Below are positions 21,867-33,685 of a stretch of DNA of 64,000 nucleotides, piece by piece. Origin of the DNA: Pseudofabraea citricarpa (taxonomy: Eukaryota; Ascomycota; Leotiomycetes; Helotiales; Dermateaceae); contig JAPWGK010000012.1 in the NCBI GenBank assembly GCA_029641185.1, positions 558,001 to 622,000 of the forward strand. The letters run 5' to 3'. Under the pieces are notes generated by a model. It was not told the origin of the DNA. It searched no databases and saw only the letters and a list, made by a program, of their open reading frames with translations. The number at the start of each line of letters is the position of its first letter. The stretch's first letter is position 1. The translations under genes and the position numbers were made by a program.

Positions 21867-23242
21867 TCAAGCAAGTAGTTCGCGATACGTCATACGCTCG
21901 ATCAATTCCTGAGCAGTTGGCCTAACTTCGATGCCTTGGTACCGAATTGGATCCTGCCCTGGTAATCTTCTAAGTGAGAAGCGTACCATGGCGTTCAATG
22001 GCTCAACGATTTCATGGTCGGTAATCTCGTACAGGCCATCATAGCGTATACCCTCCTTTGGTGCATACTTGCTCTTCTTGTTAACTGCACGAAGAACTCT
22101 CAGAGGCTGGCGTTTCATGCATGTATCGAGAAGAAATTTCGTATGCTTGGTATATGTTTTGTCCTCACTCCGAGTTCCGCAATACTCTACGCTCTATATT
22201 CGGGTCAGCCACCAGTAATATCGTTGGGGAGACTGAACAAACCTCGCCTTCATCTCTGTCATTATAGCCTCCATTGGCAATCACGATTGAAAAGGCACCT
22301 TGCTCGGCCATACCACAAATACCCGCTTCTGTCTCCCCGTGTGCTCCATCTCGGAGTGCGGCCATTCTCGAAGGCCACCACTGGCCATTGACAAGGTCGT
22401 TGTTGCCAACGCAATGTGCGCTCTTCTTTTTGTGGATATCCGCTAGCTTGTAAGATGTCCTCGATTTGCCTGTGTCAAAAACGCCTTTGGTCGATCTGAT
22501 ACCACGGAGCAGATCGAAATCTATCTCGTTTCGCATCCAACGAGTCCATAACGCTTCAGCATCAGCTCTGATGTCCCATGGAAAGATTTCCTTATTAGTA
22601 CCGTCAAAGATCATCGGTAGGCCATTTTGCTCGAGAATCTTAGAGTCCATGATGATCTTGCCACTCAAGAAACGATAAAACTCCATCTCATGAATTCGAT
22701 CACGCAGTTTCATAAAATCAGAGTCTGCATACAGAGAACCCTCAACAGATTTGATGCAGTCTTTGATGAGGACCTTCACATATTGCAGGCTTTGCAAGTC
22801 CGCTCGTTTGTATTTGTCGTGGCGATTGATGGTCAAGTTTATGTATAGGTCTGTGCCGCGGGTGTTGATAACCGTTTTGCTTGCATAGTTGACTGGCTTT
22901 CTGTTGGAAGCTTTCTTTCGAATGGGTGCCCAGGCGATTCTCTCTTCTCTTGCACTGCCCCGCCCATCATTCTTTGCACCGTCGGGCTCCTCGTCCCTCT
23001 CGTCCGGTGCGCTTGGTGCTGCTTCATTCATGGCAGACTCAACAAACAGCACATTGCCATTCTCAGCCTCTGCCATGTGTTAGACTATATTTTCACCCAT
23101 GAATAGAGTGAAAGAACGTACCAGCGCGTTTTCGCTTCTTTGCAGAAATCAAGTGCAGTGTTGGCTTTGCTTTAGGCTCCCGCTTGATTTGCAATGGTTG
23201 TTCTTCTTCATGCTTGACGCGTACCGCGCTTGCCTCTGACAT
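21867..23242 (-). CDS. SRA-YDG domain protein
   Basis: Three exons (23242-23122, 23069-22243, 22193-21867) give 424 residues. The N terminus is charged, with a nuclear-localisation-like KKRKR. Residues about 255-395 form an SRA-YDG domain: GQWWPSRMAALRDGAHG, the GAFSIVIANGGYNDRDEGE core, LRVLRAVNKKSKYAP and RYDGLYEI match the methyl-cytosine-reading fold of UHRF1 and plant SUVH proteins. No RING, PHD, Tudor or SET domain accompanies it. Between the GGY core and KYAP there are only about 50 residues, too few for the extended NKR finger that UHRF1 pushes into hemimethylated DNA. A role in reading modified DNA is a family inference. A plain stop follows at TYRELLA. Confidence 0.85.
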
Positions 23243-24311
23243 ATGTGACACACTTACATTCATTGCCCTGGTATTCCTTCTGGTATGATATTGTCTGTTA
23301 AGTGTGATATGTGTAGGGTATGGTATCCCTCAAGGACGTGGATGCACACCGTAAATTCACGCGACTTCCTACGACAGGATAGCCCGGATATCTGGGAATG
23401 GTGCCAAGAGTGCGAGTTGACAAAAAAAGAGTATGAAGTGAGCAGGAAAGGGGTTTGGAGGAAGATGTTCTTAGATCGACGCGTTAAGAGTAAGAGTTGA
23501 AGTATATCAGCTCTTACACGAGATACCCCTCTATTATAGACATTGCGTATCGAGACGAGCCGATAAGGGTTGTTATCGTAGTGCACAATCTAGACTTCGG
23601 ATGTGCATTCTTGACTTGACAGATGAAGAATGATAACTATAGTAGAAGCACGTAGATTGAAGCCAACGGTTTAATTTGAACTCTGAATGAAACCGGGTTC
23701 AAATATTCTAACATGATTTCAAATTGTTCTCGGATATTATTATTATTATATGATAACATAACGCTTTGTTTTCCTCTAAAAACAGTTACAGTAATTTCTG
23801 GTTTACTTTCTTATTTCTGAAACAGAGAGAAGGAAAAAATGGAAAGAATTAAATGCCAAACTTAGTTTCCGTCCTTCTTTTATCATATCTACTTGAATTA
23901 TACACCTGGCTGGGTCTTCAGTGATTCAAAGCCTGCGTATAACAATAGACTTATAACTTATGAACAGCTTTCTCAGGCTGGCTGACCACTAAAACCTAAG
24001 TGAATAGTTGTCGAGGCCTTCCGGTTAGTTTACGTTTTCAAGACTTCAAATTAGAGACGTAGGTGTGGCGAAGAACTACATATAGTTAGTTACCTAGGTA
24101 GGAATCTTCTGTTACACAACATTATCTAGTGGCAATAACAAAAGGCGCTTCACAAACGAAAAAGATGGTATTGCATGATCAATTGTTTTGTTTGTTGCAT
24201 TTAGTACTCGTGATCATCCAGCTCTATTGAGCGAAGGCTACAAGAACAACCCTTATGCATTGCAACCCCATTTGAAAACCACTCCAATACCCAGATTCTC
24301 CCATGAAACAC
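23243..24311. other. Intergenic, AT-rich
   Basis: Promoter of the SRA-YDG gene and 3' side of eL20. A TACCTAGGTA palindrome lies at 24091-24100. Short ORFs at 23260-23586 on both strands are not convincing. Confidence 0.5.
24091..24100. promoter_or_regulatory. TACCTAGGTA palindrome, copy 1
   Basis: Perfect 10-bp palindrome found three times in intergenic DNA of this window (also 48330-48339 and 52602-52611). Function unknown. Confidence 0.3.
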
Positions 24312-25396
24312 TTAGTAGAAAGTTGAAGGTCGCTTTCCAACGAAGATCTTGGTGCCGGATGCCTTTGAAACACGGTGAGGAAGAGGGAACTTCAGATCCT
24401 TGGTGAGGAGCTGCTTGATATATGGACGCTTGACGTCCTCGGTCTTCTCGATTTCAACAACCTTCAAGATCTGTGGCAAGACAATCAGCCACATAGCTCA
24501 ACAGCAAATGGGTCATAATACATACGTGAATGGAACGGAAACGAGAGCGATGTCTAGCTGCCATATCCTGGTACAAAGCCTCGACAGCATCGGTTCTCGA
24601 CATTTCGCGGTACTCCTTGTACATGTTGTGGGTGCCGGAGCGAGAATCATATCGGATCCAGATTCCGAAGTTCTTGACCTTCAATGGTCGCTTCTCGTGA
24701 ATCTAATGACAGCTTTAGAATTTCTCTTTCCACCCTTTGGCTATATGGCTCATATACATACCACATTAAGGCTGACAATTTCACCGTTCGCCTTCTTCAC
24801 CTTTCGGAGCTTCATTAGGAAGTACCAGAAACGAGACTTTGCGACCACGGTGTTGGGTGCAAAGATTCTCATTCTGTACAACTTAGGAGCTGGGTTGGCC
24901 TCGCTGGGGAGGTGGCGGCCGATGACCTGGTATTCTGTAAGACGACCTGTTCCAGTGTGTTAGCTAGAGATCGTATTTTCTTCCGGTAGGTCAACGATCC
25001 AATGGAGCCGTGCTTCGTCCAAATTATAGGGTTGGTTATCGGGACCATTTGTACGCGTCCCTGCTTTAGCACTGTGATATATCGGCGGATCATAATCCAA
25101 GCCTAGACTGCCGGTAGTAATCATCCAAAGGTGTCGTTGATCTTGCAGTTTGATGCAAAATATCAAAAGGATGCCATTGTCACTCCTCCCATGCACGCGC
25201 ATGAGGCCTTCGCCGTGCCCTTTCTATTCTAGCAATCCATCGATCGGCAAAGCCCATGATTAACCCTTCTTCTGCCTGTCTGCCTTCCAGTCGTCAAGTC
25301 GTAAGGTGGCATGGTCGTGGTGAGGGTTTCCATTGGATATGTTCTAGTCGCAACTCGCATCGCACTTGAAATGAAAGAAATGTAGAGCTTACCCAT
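24312..25396 (-). CDS. RPL20: 60S ribosomal protein eL20 (L18ae)
   Basis: Four exons (25396-25393, 24946-24762, 24702-24526, 24470-24312) give 174 residues, the usual length of fungal eL20. Hallmarks include [59 protein letters not shown] and the FPLPHRV...KRPSTFY end. The first coding exon holds only ATGG; intron 1 (25392-24947) is 446 nt, several times longer than other introns here. An in-frame ATG seven codons upstream (25417) would add MSANNLQ; I chose the inner ATG because the family starts MGR. It shares a 522-bp divergent promoter with Csn12. Confidence 0.95.
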
Positions 25397-25918
25397 CTGG
25401 AGATTGTTAGCTGACATTATCCAATGTAGAAACCAGGAAAGGTACTCACTGTGAATTAGTGGCCGCAAATGTTGTCGTAGTTGTCGCTGTCAAACTCGGA
25501 ATTGGAGACAGAAAACCAAATTGTTTGTGTGCCTCGCTAAGATTGTGCGCCAAGCACATGCTGATCACGTGCAGCTGCCACTAAGGGTGTCTCGGCGAAA
25601 GGTTTCTCCCCCGCTGGTTGATGAGAGCCGAAAGAGCGCAGGGCAGGTACAGCTTCATCTCTGTTTGCTGACAAGCTGGTCCAGCCTGCACAGAGCTGAA
25701 TGCCTTCGTTTCAAATGCAATCCGAATTTATGTCTAATTGTCGTCTTCTCTACATCCAGTGAACTATTGTCAATCATTCGTTGGACCCAATCCGCAAAAC
25801 TCCAGCGTCAATCCGATCATCTGCAACTCGATCTAAAAGTCAAAGTCACGTTACAAACATCTCTTCTCTTCCTAGGCCAGCAGTTGCGAATTCGCGGTTG
25901 TTGGAACTTTGAAGGGCC
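25397..25918. promoter_or_regulatory. Divergent promoter eL20 / Csn12
   Basis: Space between two genes transcribed outward. It holds a CACGTG at 25566-25571, about 170 bp upstream of eL20. A plus-strand open frame at 25521-26000 overlaps the Csn12 start and is not coding-like. Confidence 0.5.
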
Positions 25919-27689
25919 ATGGATTCGGTTTTCCGCGAATTCAGAGAGGCCCACCGGGATGGCGATGGCTACCAGCTGTCTCAAACCCTCTCTCCAATAA
26001 ACCCACCTTCCCAGCCCGACCGGCTTCGAGCTTTCTATCGGAGCACCAATTTTGCTTCAGTGAAAGCCGACTTCAAGTACCGAGTTCTCTATGATAGCAC
26101 AATCCCCATCCGACTTTCTAACGATGAAGGAAATGGATGGGTTGAAGTCTACCAGGCTTACTGGAAAGCCATTGGGGAATTATTAAACGCCGAAGATGGC
26201 ACGAGAGCAAACTCAAAGGTATTGTTAAGATCATTTCTGGGTAAACTGTGCCACGATTTTATGTCATGTGTACCAATCTCTACACCACTTATATAAAATC
26301 ACCAAGTAGCTATCAGCTAATCAAGCCAATAGGGTGTATGGACAAAGGCATATGAAGCATGGAAAGAGCTTTTGAACAATCTCATCCGTGGTTATAACAG
26401 CTGCAATTTTGAGGCCTGGACGGTCCCTTGTCTGTATGTCTCCGGCAAGTACCTCAGGGTATTTGCAATTAAAGCGGACGAGGAAAATCTCAGTAGTCCT
26501 GGTACTTCAAACAATTACGAAGACTTCAATCCAGAGGGGGAGAAGAATGAAAAACTAGAGGATGCCGCGCGGGTTCTGAATCGTGTATTCCAAATATGCC
26601 TCAGTGACAGGTATTGCACCAAGTCTTGACTAGGGACATACAGTATCTAACAGATGACAGAGCGCCCCTCGAAGAGTCACGAAAATGGGGGATCTACAAC
26701 ATCATCAATCTGCTCTTCAAAACATACTTCAAACTAAATTCGATCAGTTTGTCCAAAAATATTCTCAACGCACTCCAAGCATACCGAGGCGATATGCCAA
26801 ACCTCGAAGCCTTCCCCTTGGCTCATCAGGTAACATTTAAGTACTACGTTGGTGTTATTTCTTTTCTTGAGGAGAATTATGCCGAGGTAAGGTAACATGT
26901 TACCATCATTTGAGGCTTTCTGATGTGTTTTATTTTAGTCTGAAAAACATCTTACAGATGCATGGAAGCTCTGTCACAAAGACTCCACTCGCAATAAAGA
27001 GTAGGCTCAGCTCCATTGGTAAATGGCCGGCGTCTGCATGTGCTGACTCACCATAGACTCATCCTGACATATCTAATCCCCTGCCATCTACTCACCACTC
27101 ATACGCTCCCCACCCAAGCACTGTTGGAACCGTACCCTCGCTTACAGAAGCTCTTTATGCCCCTGTCTCGCTGCATCAAAAAAGGCGACCTCTCAGGATT
27201 TGATGCTGCATTGATAGCAGGGGAGGACGAATTTGTCAAGCGACGTATCTACTTAACATTAGAACGTGGTCGCGATATTGCTTTACGCAATTTGCTTCGC
27301 AAGGTTTTCGTAGCCGGCGGATTCGAAGAGCCAAAAGATGCAACTTCAGCACCAGTAAGAAGAACACGAATTCCCGTTGCTGAATTTGGTGCCGCCATTA
27401 GCATCGGTAGCAAGGAGAGAATGGAGAACGACGAAGTCGAATGTCTACTGGCGAATATGATTTACAAAGTAAGTTCTTCCAGCAGTGTGGTGGCCTGGTA
27501 AATGCCTGCTGCAAAATTCCAGGCTCCCATCTAGCTCATTTTCGAATACCTTCCATTGGAGAACCACACCCTTAATGACTCAAGCTCTTGCTGATGGTGT
27601 CCTAGAATCTGATGAAGGGTTACATAGCCCGGGAGCGAGGCATAGTAGTGCTCAGCAAAGGTGGAGCTTTCCCTGGGACAGGCGTATGA
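25919..27689 (+). CDS. csn12: Csn12-like PCI-domain protein
   Basis: Six exons (25919-26218, 26333-26610, 26661-26886, 26939-27000, 27057-27468, 27606-27689) give 453 residues. The N half is an all-helical repeat region ([34 protein letters not shown]). The C half is a PCI domain with [42 protein letters not shown] and the family end [18 protein letters not shown]. Csn12 relatives (yeast Csn12/Thp1, human PCID2) associate with the COP9 signalosome or with Thp3 and TREX-2-type mRNA export complexes. The last exon is separated by a 137-nt intron; without it the conserved NLMKGY end would be lost. The assignment is firm, the exact complex is not. Confidence 0.92.
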
Positions 27690-28845
27690 GGAGCGACATC
27701 AAGCACGGCGTTCGATGCCCATGCGTTGTCTTAGCAACCGTGCCACCAACCTTTGCAGTACATCACGTCTTCAAATTTTCTCTACTGGTGGGTAGTTGCT
27801 GGTGGTGTGATGTTGAGTATGTCACAGCCAGTCAAGTATCAGAGCCACACCCCGCAAACCTATTACCAGATTTAGTCACCGATCACTCGTGAGCTCCTAT
27901 TGCTCCAAATTCACTTTCTCATCAGCCTGTTTCGCCTCATTGCATTGCATCACATCAACAAGAATCTTAGGGCAGCAAGCGAGGCTCGGAGCGAACAGGA
28001 TCGGGGGCCTTGCTTGGGCGCTGGTATGAGTCACAGTCTTCATGTGGGTAGGGCAGGGATCGCAGATAATGTGCTCTACACTAGACGGCGGGGAACCGGG
28101 GAGGAAATTCTAATCTCTGTTCCATTGACGAATGGCAATCTGTGTTCACAAAGTCTCCTGGGCAAAGACTGGTGAAAATAGTAAAATCCCCTATTATGGG
28201 CACGATTTGCCAGATTTGCTTTTCAAGCTGGGTATGCGTGTGACTAGCAGATCTCAAATTCTACCTACTGTATGCACGCTCTTTTGAATAAGCTGCAAAG
28301 GTGAGAAGTGACATGATTTGATTTATATGTAGCGAAACCTAGGGGGAAAGAAAAACAGCTCTGCCCTTCAAACAAGAAAAGGAAGGAAAATCGTGTAATG
28401 AATAATACAATCTCATAGATCCCCCTCCTTGGTTTCTCGCTCTCTTTTCGTTCTTGCAACTGTAACTCAATGATAGGATGAGCAAATATTTGGTTCTTCT
28501 TTCCTTCTTGCTTCCTTCAAGCACAAGCGAGCAAGTAAGCCTGCCTGCCTGCCAAACAAAAACAAAAGGTAGACGCAAACAGAGCCAGAACACAGGAATG
28601 TACTTGATATAGTTCAATGACTAGGCAAAAAAAGGAAGAGTAGTGATACAAAAATACAATCCAAATGCAAACGCCTGGTATCCATAATATATAGCTCGTA
28701 AGATTTTTCATGATTTGCCAAATTAAAGTGCTGAGGGACAGTCAAGAAGTAGCTTGCTGTGACGTGATCAGTGGTGACGGAGACTTCGTGGCGATGAACT
28801 TTCATAAGTTAGCTTTTTGGTTCAAGATAGGCGTGGTGGGATAGC
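27690..28845. other. Convergent intergenic region
   Basis: More than 1.1 kb between the converging Csn12 and BTB genes. I see no gene. Minus-strand frames at 28265-28805 are poly-Phe/Leu-rich and look like AT-rich chance ORFs. Confidence 0.5.
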
Positions 28846-29746
28846 TCACGCAGCGCTGGCAACATCGTCGACGTGGTTGCAAAGTGCCACGAAAAGATCG
28901 AAGAATAGCTGACTTCCACCAGCCTGCATCTCCAACTGCATTGTTCCGCTTCGCTTGAAAGTGACTCGGCTTCTGATGATTAGAGCTAGATAGTGTGCTC
29001 TCAACTTGGAATCAGTATCGGGCGTATTAGCGTATGCGTATCTTGCAGACGAAAGAATCGTACTGCATTGTATTCCAGACTCTGCAGGATCGCTTAGCTA
29101 AAGGTGTAAAAATATAAGATGCTTATCAACTTACGAAGACCTTGCTTTCGCAATGCAACTCGCTTGAGTTCATCGAGACCATACTTCTCAGCCGTGCAAT
29201 ATATTACAGTATCTTTCAGCAACTCTCCATCCACGCCATGATGGCAGACGGTTGACTCGACCGAACCTGATCCTCCACTGCCGGCTTCTATCTCCCATGA
29301 GTTCCTCCGCTTATTGTGGACCAGCCGCGGATAATAGTCGCCCTTGTAGAGATATTCGAGGACAGAGGAGAAGATTTCGGGTTCTTCGTCGGGAAGGGAT
29401 ATTTGTTTGCTGGACGCTTCCATAAATTGACCTCTGCAGGCAGCTTGGAAGAACGGTGACATGCACAAGACATCTTCGTGCGCTGCAAAGAGTCTTTGCT
29501 CCCGACCGACAACCAAAGTAATAATGGATGAAGTCAGTGTGCTAGAAAAGTTAGCAACTAAGCTGGTGAACTCTCGCAGATGACTTGCCTTCCAAGAGGA
29601 GGACTCTCCTCGGTCGGAGGTTTGCGTGTTCGCTCGTGGCGATGCTTTGACACTGCATGTTCTCTGAAGGAGGATTTCCCTTTCGAAGCCCGACGACTCT
29701 TTGAGAAACTCTCTGTTTGTGACTGACTAGGCTTCCGACTGAACAT
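28846..29746 (-). CDS. BTB/POZ domain protein
   Basis: Three exons (29746-29589, 29541-29135, 29081-28846) give 266 residues. A basic Ser/Lys-rich N terminus is followed by a BTB fold at about residues 57-190: ITLVVGREQRLFAAHEDVLC, SPFFQAACRGQF, ISLPDEEPEIFSSVLEYLYKG and TAEKYGLDELKRVAL. A Gly/Ser insertion lies between the YLYKGDYYP segment and the last BTB helices. The C-terminal part (ARYAYANTPDTDSKLR) is of the type seen in fungal BTB-only proteins. Intron 1 (29588-29542) is 47 nt and begins with GC rather than GT: only GC gives the right phase. BTB proteins of this kind may be Cullin-3 adaptors; the target is unknown. Confidence 0.85.
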
Positions 29747-30686
29747 TATCGACTCGAGTGGTCGCTCGTTTGAGATGCAGAATGGCAGATGGTGTCGGGA
29801 ATGTGAACAAGTTGGAAACGCTTACCATGAAAAGTCGAGAACGGGATTGAAACTGAGGGAGTTTATCGGCTTGTTTGGAACCTCAGGTTCTTGGAAATGA
29901 AAAGCAGAGGGAAAAAAGGGAGGTGTGGTAGATATATATACCCAAACAGCAAGGTTGCACGGCCTGCTCTGCCTATTTGGTAGGCAAGTCGCGGCCTTTG
30001 TAAGGTTTTCTCGGGGAGACGCGATTTGCAAGGGGTTCAAAGTGCTTGCAGCCCATAACGCGACACCAGAGGAACACGAAGCCCCGTGACTCTTCCTTTT
30101 GCCTTGTCCAGCGTGGTCTTTCTGCCTGGCGTTGCCTCATCCATCCCGGCTGGCTGGGAATTCCTTGAATCCAGGCGCCCAAAGCGGCGGCCAAGTGCTG
30201 CGTGGTGAGACGGAAGCAAGGGTTGCCAAATGATAAACGGCGTGTTGCTCATGGGCAAACGGGTGGTGGATGCCGTCGAGGTCGCCCCCGGCTCTCACCC
30301 TGCCGCTGTAGACACAACGAAAGATAAAGAGAAGAGGGAAGGTAGAACGAAGGAAACGAGAGAAAGAAATCTGGGGTAGAGATGCCTTTGCAAATGGGTG
30401 CTCCACATGCGACGAGGGCGACAAGAATGCAATTGTGTTTGGAGTTTTCTTAGGAACTGTGCTTGCACAAAACCATATATGCAGTGCACCCTGGCTAGCG
30501 CGAGCCTAATGCGCGACCCCTTTTTCTGGGATTTGCTTCTGATTTCTTGGAGACGGAAGTGAGCCCGGTCGGCAATTGGACTTAGCTCGTCGTCACCTGC
30601 TCAATAGATAGTAGGTACTGTAGTCAATTGGAGATGTGGTTTGAGAGAGAGCAAGAGAAGGGAGCTCAAGTACCTCGTAAAGGCCA
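29747..30686. other. Intergenic, no gene seen
   Basis: Upstream of the BTB gene and downstream of the hydrolase gene, both minus strand. Several overlapping ORFs at 29822-30489 lack family features. Confidence 0.5.
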
Positions 30687-31900
30687 TCACTTTGCTGCTC
30701 GTTGGATGGCATCAACCACAGCTTGCCGGCCTTCTGGGTATGCCAGCACATCTGTATGCAATGCTCTCCCAACAATCACTCTCTGATGATCAAGTCCAGC
30801 CTCCATACATCGATCCACCATAACATCCCCATGCGCTCTAGGTACGAGCTCGTCTTTGCCAGCCTCCAAAAAGAGAATAGCTGGCGGCTTGAGTCCAAGT
30901 TGTGTTGCGGTTCCTTTCAAATCACCTAATGCTTGCCAACTATCGAGGTGGTTTCGCAAAAATGGCCAAAGGTATCGGTACGGAAGCCACTTCTGAGGAT
31001 ATAGTGTCTCTAGCATACGTCGGATGCTGATGAATGGCGTTTCGAGTATCAGCAATCGCGACACCAGCATATCAGAGAACAGCTCCTGTCGAGCTGCAAG
31101 ACCTGTGGCAACTCCAGCACCAATACTCTGACCCCATATAATAACAGGCACCTTGGTATTTGGTTCTTGGTGGCTCTTTATCCAGTTGAGAGCGGCAACA
31201 GCATCTTTGGCAATGCCCTTTTCTGAGGGCCTTCCTTGGGAATTCCAGTAGCCTCGATAACTACAACAAACCAAGATATACTTCGTTGGCCTGCCGTCAT
31301 TGGGGACAGGACAATGCGCTTTAAGCATTCTCAAGACAGGAGACAGGAATGGGAGCCTAGGAGGCAAAGAAGATGCATTGCCTCCCTCAAGTCAGTTCAA
31401 GTTGATCTCAATGCATGATAAGAAAGCCAACCCTGAAAATAGAGAATATATACAGGTCTGGGTCCGCGAGAAGAGTCCATCTGCTGATCTACGCTAGCCA
31501 CACAGAGACTCAATCTGGTCCCATCAATGGATCGGGTCTTCTCTTCATGCCACTTGATCCCACCGCATTGATTCTCGTAATCTTCAATCCTTTCAGACCG
31601 AGCATTTGGAGGTAGACCGGGCATATAAATGATTTTATTCTGTTGCAAAGATCAGCCGTGTAAGAACAAAATTATGAGTTCAAGTAGTTGCACCTGGAAC
31701 ACAACCATCATGAAGCATTTCCAAGTCCACAGTGCAATTAACAAACCCCCAAAGACAAGCGGTGGAAGGAGAATGGTTGGTATATCAACAAAGCCCCGCT
31801 GTTGTCGAAGCACCACCGGCCGAGCCCAAAGTCGTTGATGTGCAAGGAAACGAGTAGGTCTGGTGTGACGCCTCGATCCCCGATGCAGCGACCTGAGCAT
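30687..31900 (-). CDS. Membrane-anchored alpha/beta hydrolase
   Basis: Three exons (31900-31694, 31639-31432, 31381-30687) give 369 residues. The N terminus is Arg/His-rich without acids (MLRSLHRGSRRHTRPTR), like a mitochondrial presequence, then one hydrophobic segment (TILLPPLVFGGLLIALW). The catalytic domain starts NKIIYMPGLPP; the oxyanion region is YFQGNASS, the nucleophile elbow is WGQSIG, an Asp lies in AGKDELVP and a His in RALHTDVLAYPEG. It belongs to the ABHD12/ABHD13/Bem46-like group of serine hydrolases. The substrate is not predictable; a lipid or thioester is possible. Mitochondrial placement is inference. The start is the ATG at 31900. Divergent from sds22. Confidence 0.87.
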
Positions 31901-32211
31901 CACGATATGTTCCCCTGATCGTCAGCTTGCGATGTCCAGTATACAGGATATGCACACGTGCTAGTGAATGCAAACAAAGAGTGAATGTTTTGTTTGCTTC
32001 AGGACTTAGGATGTTTCCGGAATATCGCTTCGATTGGATCGAGCCCCTCGCGCCCCCGCCATCGTATCGTCATGGCCTGCCCACCCGGATTGCTCACTCC
32101 ACTGCCTGAAATCTTGATACGGTGAGATAACATCAACATAACATGCTCGCACAAGCTGTCGACTCAAGGACCGCCAAACTTCGATATACTAGCAATCTAT
32201 AATCCTTCGCA
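31901..32211. promoter_or_regulatory. Divergent promoter hydrolase / sds22
   Basis: A 311-bp gap between outward genes, with a CACGTG at 31955-31960. Confidence 0.45.
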
Positions 32212-33408
32212 ATGCCTTCCGCTAAGGAGACCACACCTCCGGTTGAGAGCCAGAACAACGATGAGGATACCGCTGCAGCGGGGGCCTCGACTCCGAGAAG
32301 CAGCAGTGGCTGGGACGGCAAGCTACGCGTAGAGAAGGAGAAGAACCTGGTCCTCGCAAATCCAGAAGCCATCTCAGACCCGGAGTACTCTGATGAGGAG
32401 AATGTCTTGCCGGGAGAGACCATTGATGCCGATGAGGGTGTGCATCTCCAGAAAGGCCGCCTGAAACGAGGCTGCCGTATGCGTGAATGAAATTACTGAC
32501 ACTCTACAGATCTCCTCGATGATTACCCACCAGATGAAGAAGACATCGACTGTATCCATGCTCGAGTGACCTCCATCCCATCCTTACGGCTCGAGAGATT
32601 CACGAAGGTCAGGAATTTATGCCTACGACAAAATACCATCAGCGAAATCGAAGGCCTCAGCCCACTTGCCAGCACCATCGAAGAGCTCGATTTGTACGAT
32701 AATATGATAGCGCACATCCGGGGCTTGGAGGATCTCGTAAAGCTCACAACACTGGATCTAAGTTTTAACAAGATCAAACACATCAAGAAAGTCAATCATC
32801 TGGTCGAGCTTAAGAATCTCTACTTCGTACAGAACAAGATTACTACTATCGAGAACCTAGAAGGACTAGAGAAGCTGCGTATGCTAGAGCTAGCAGCAAA
32901 TCGCATTCGTGAGATCCAGAATCTCGAGACGCTCAAGGCTTTAGAGGAGCTATGGCTGGGGAAGAATAAAATCACCGAGATCAAGGGGATTTCAACATTG
33001 TCGAACCTCAAGATCCTCAGTATTCAATCGAATCGCATTCGTAAAATCAGTGGTCTAGAGTCCCTAGAGAATCTGGAAGAGCTTTACATCTCGCACAATG
33101 CACTTAGCTCCCTGGCTGGTCTAGAGGGAGTTAAGAAGCTTCGTGTTTTGGATATAAGCAACAACCAGGTCGCCAGTCTAGCAGGCATTGGTCATCTTGA
33201 GGAACTAGAGGAGTTATGGGCGAGTTACAATCAGGTTGCCGACTTTACAGACGTGGAGAGGGAATTGAAGGATAAGAAAAACTTGAATACCGTTTACTTC
33301 GAGGGCAATCCATTGCAGCTCAGGAACCCCACTCTATATAGAAATAAGGTGCGCTTGACTGTGCCGCAGGTCCAGCAGATCGATGCAACGTTTGTTAGGG
33401 TCTCATGA
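32212..33408 (+). CDS. sds22: Sds22, protein phosphatase 1 regulator
   Basis: Two exons (32212-32437, 32510-33408) give 374 residues. An acidic Ser/Glu N terminus is followed by about eleven 22-residue leucine-rich repeats of the SDS22 subclass (for example LTTLDLSFNKIKHIKKVNHL and LKILSIQSNRIRKISGLESL) and an LRR cap with PTLYRNKVRLTVPQVQQID. Sds22 binds PP1 catalytic subunit and controls its maturation and its mitotic functions in the nucleus. The intron's donor is GTGTGC, a weak match, but phase and the DLLDDYPPDEEDIDCIH junction support it. The gene converges with the aldo-keto reductase gene with a 277-bp gap. Confidence 0.95.
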
Positions 33409-33685
33409 ATGGGAGGGCTGGATAGCCTGTGACTGGAATTGCATGGCGATGGCGTTCTCGGAGGGGGTTCTGAGTACAAATAACAGAGGCGTTTGGCAAA
33501 TGAGACAATAGATGCCTCTTCTTCCCTGGGGACATTTATCATCTACACCTGCTATACGAAGTGACAATTTTGTGCACAAAAAGATCCTATCATGTGAAAT
33601 GTCCATAATTTAATTGCAGCCCGTGAAATTCTAGTTATAAGGTGTTACAACGAATCAGAGGTAACAAAAAATCCTCCGCCTTAGC

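Noticed and set aside
25521..26000. 159-codon plus-strand open frame overlapping csn12
   Set aside because: Different frame from csn12 exon 1, no ATG support, composition unlike protein; csn12 itself is certain.
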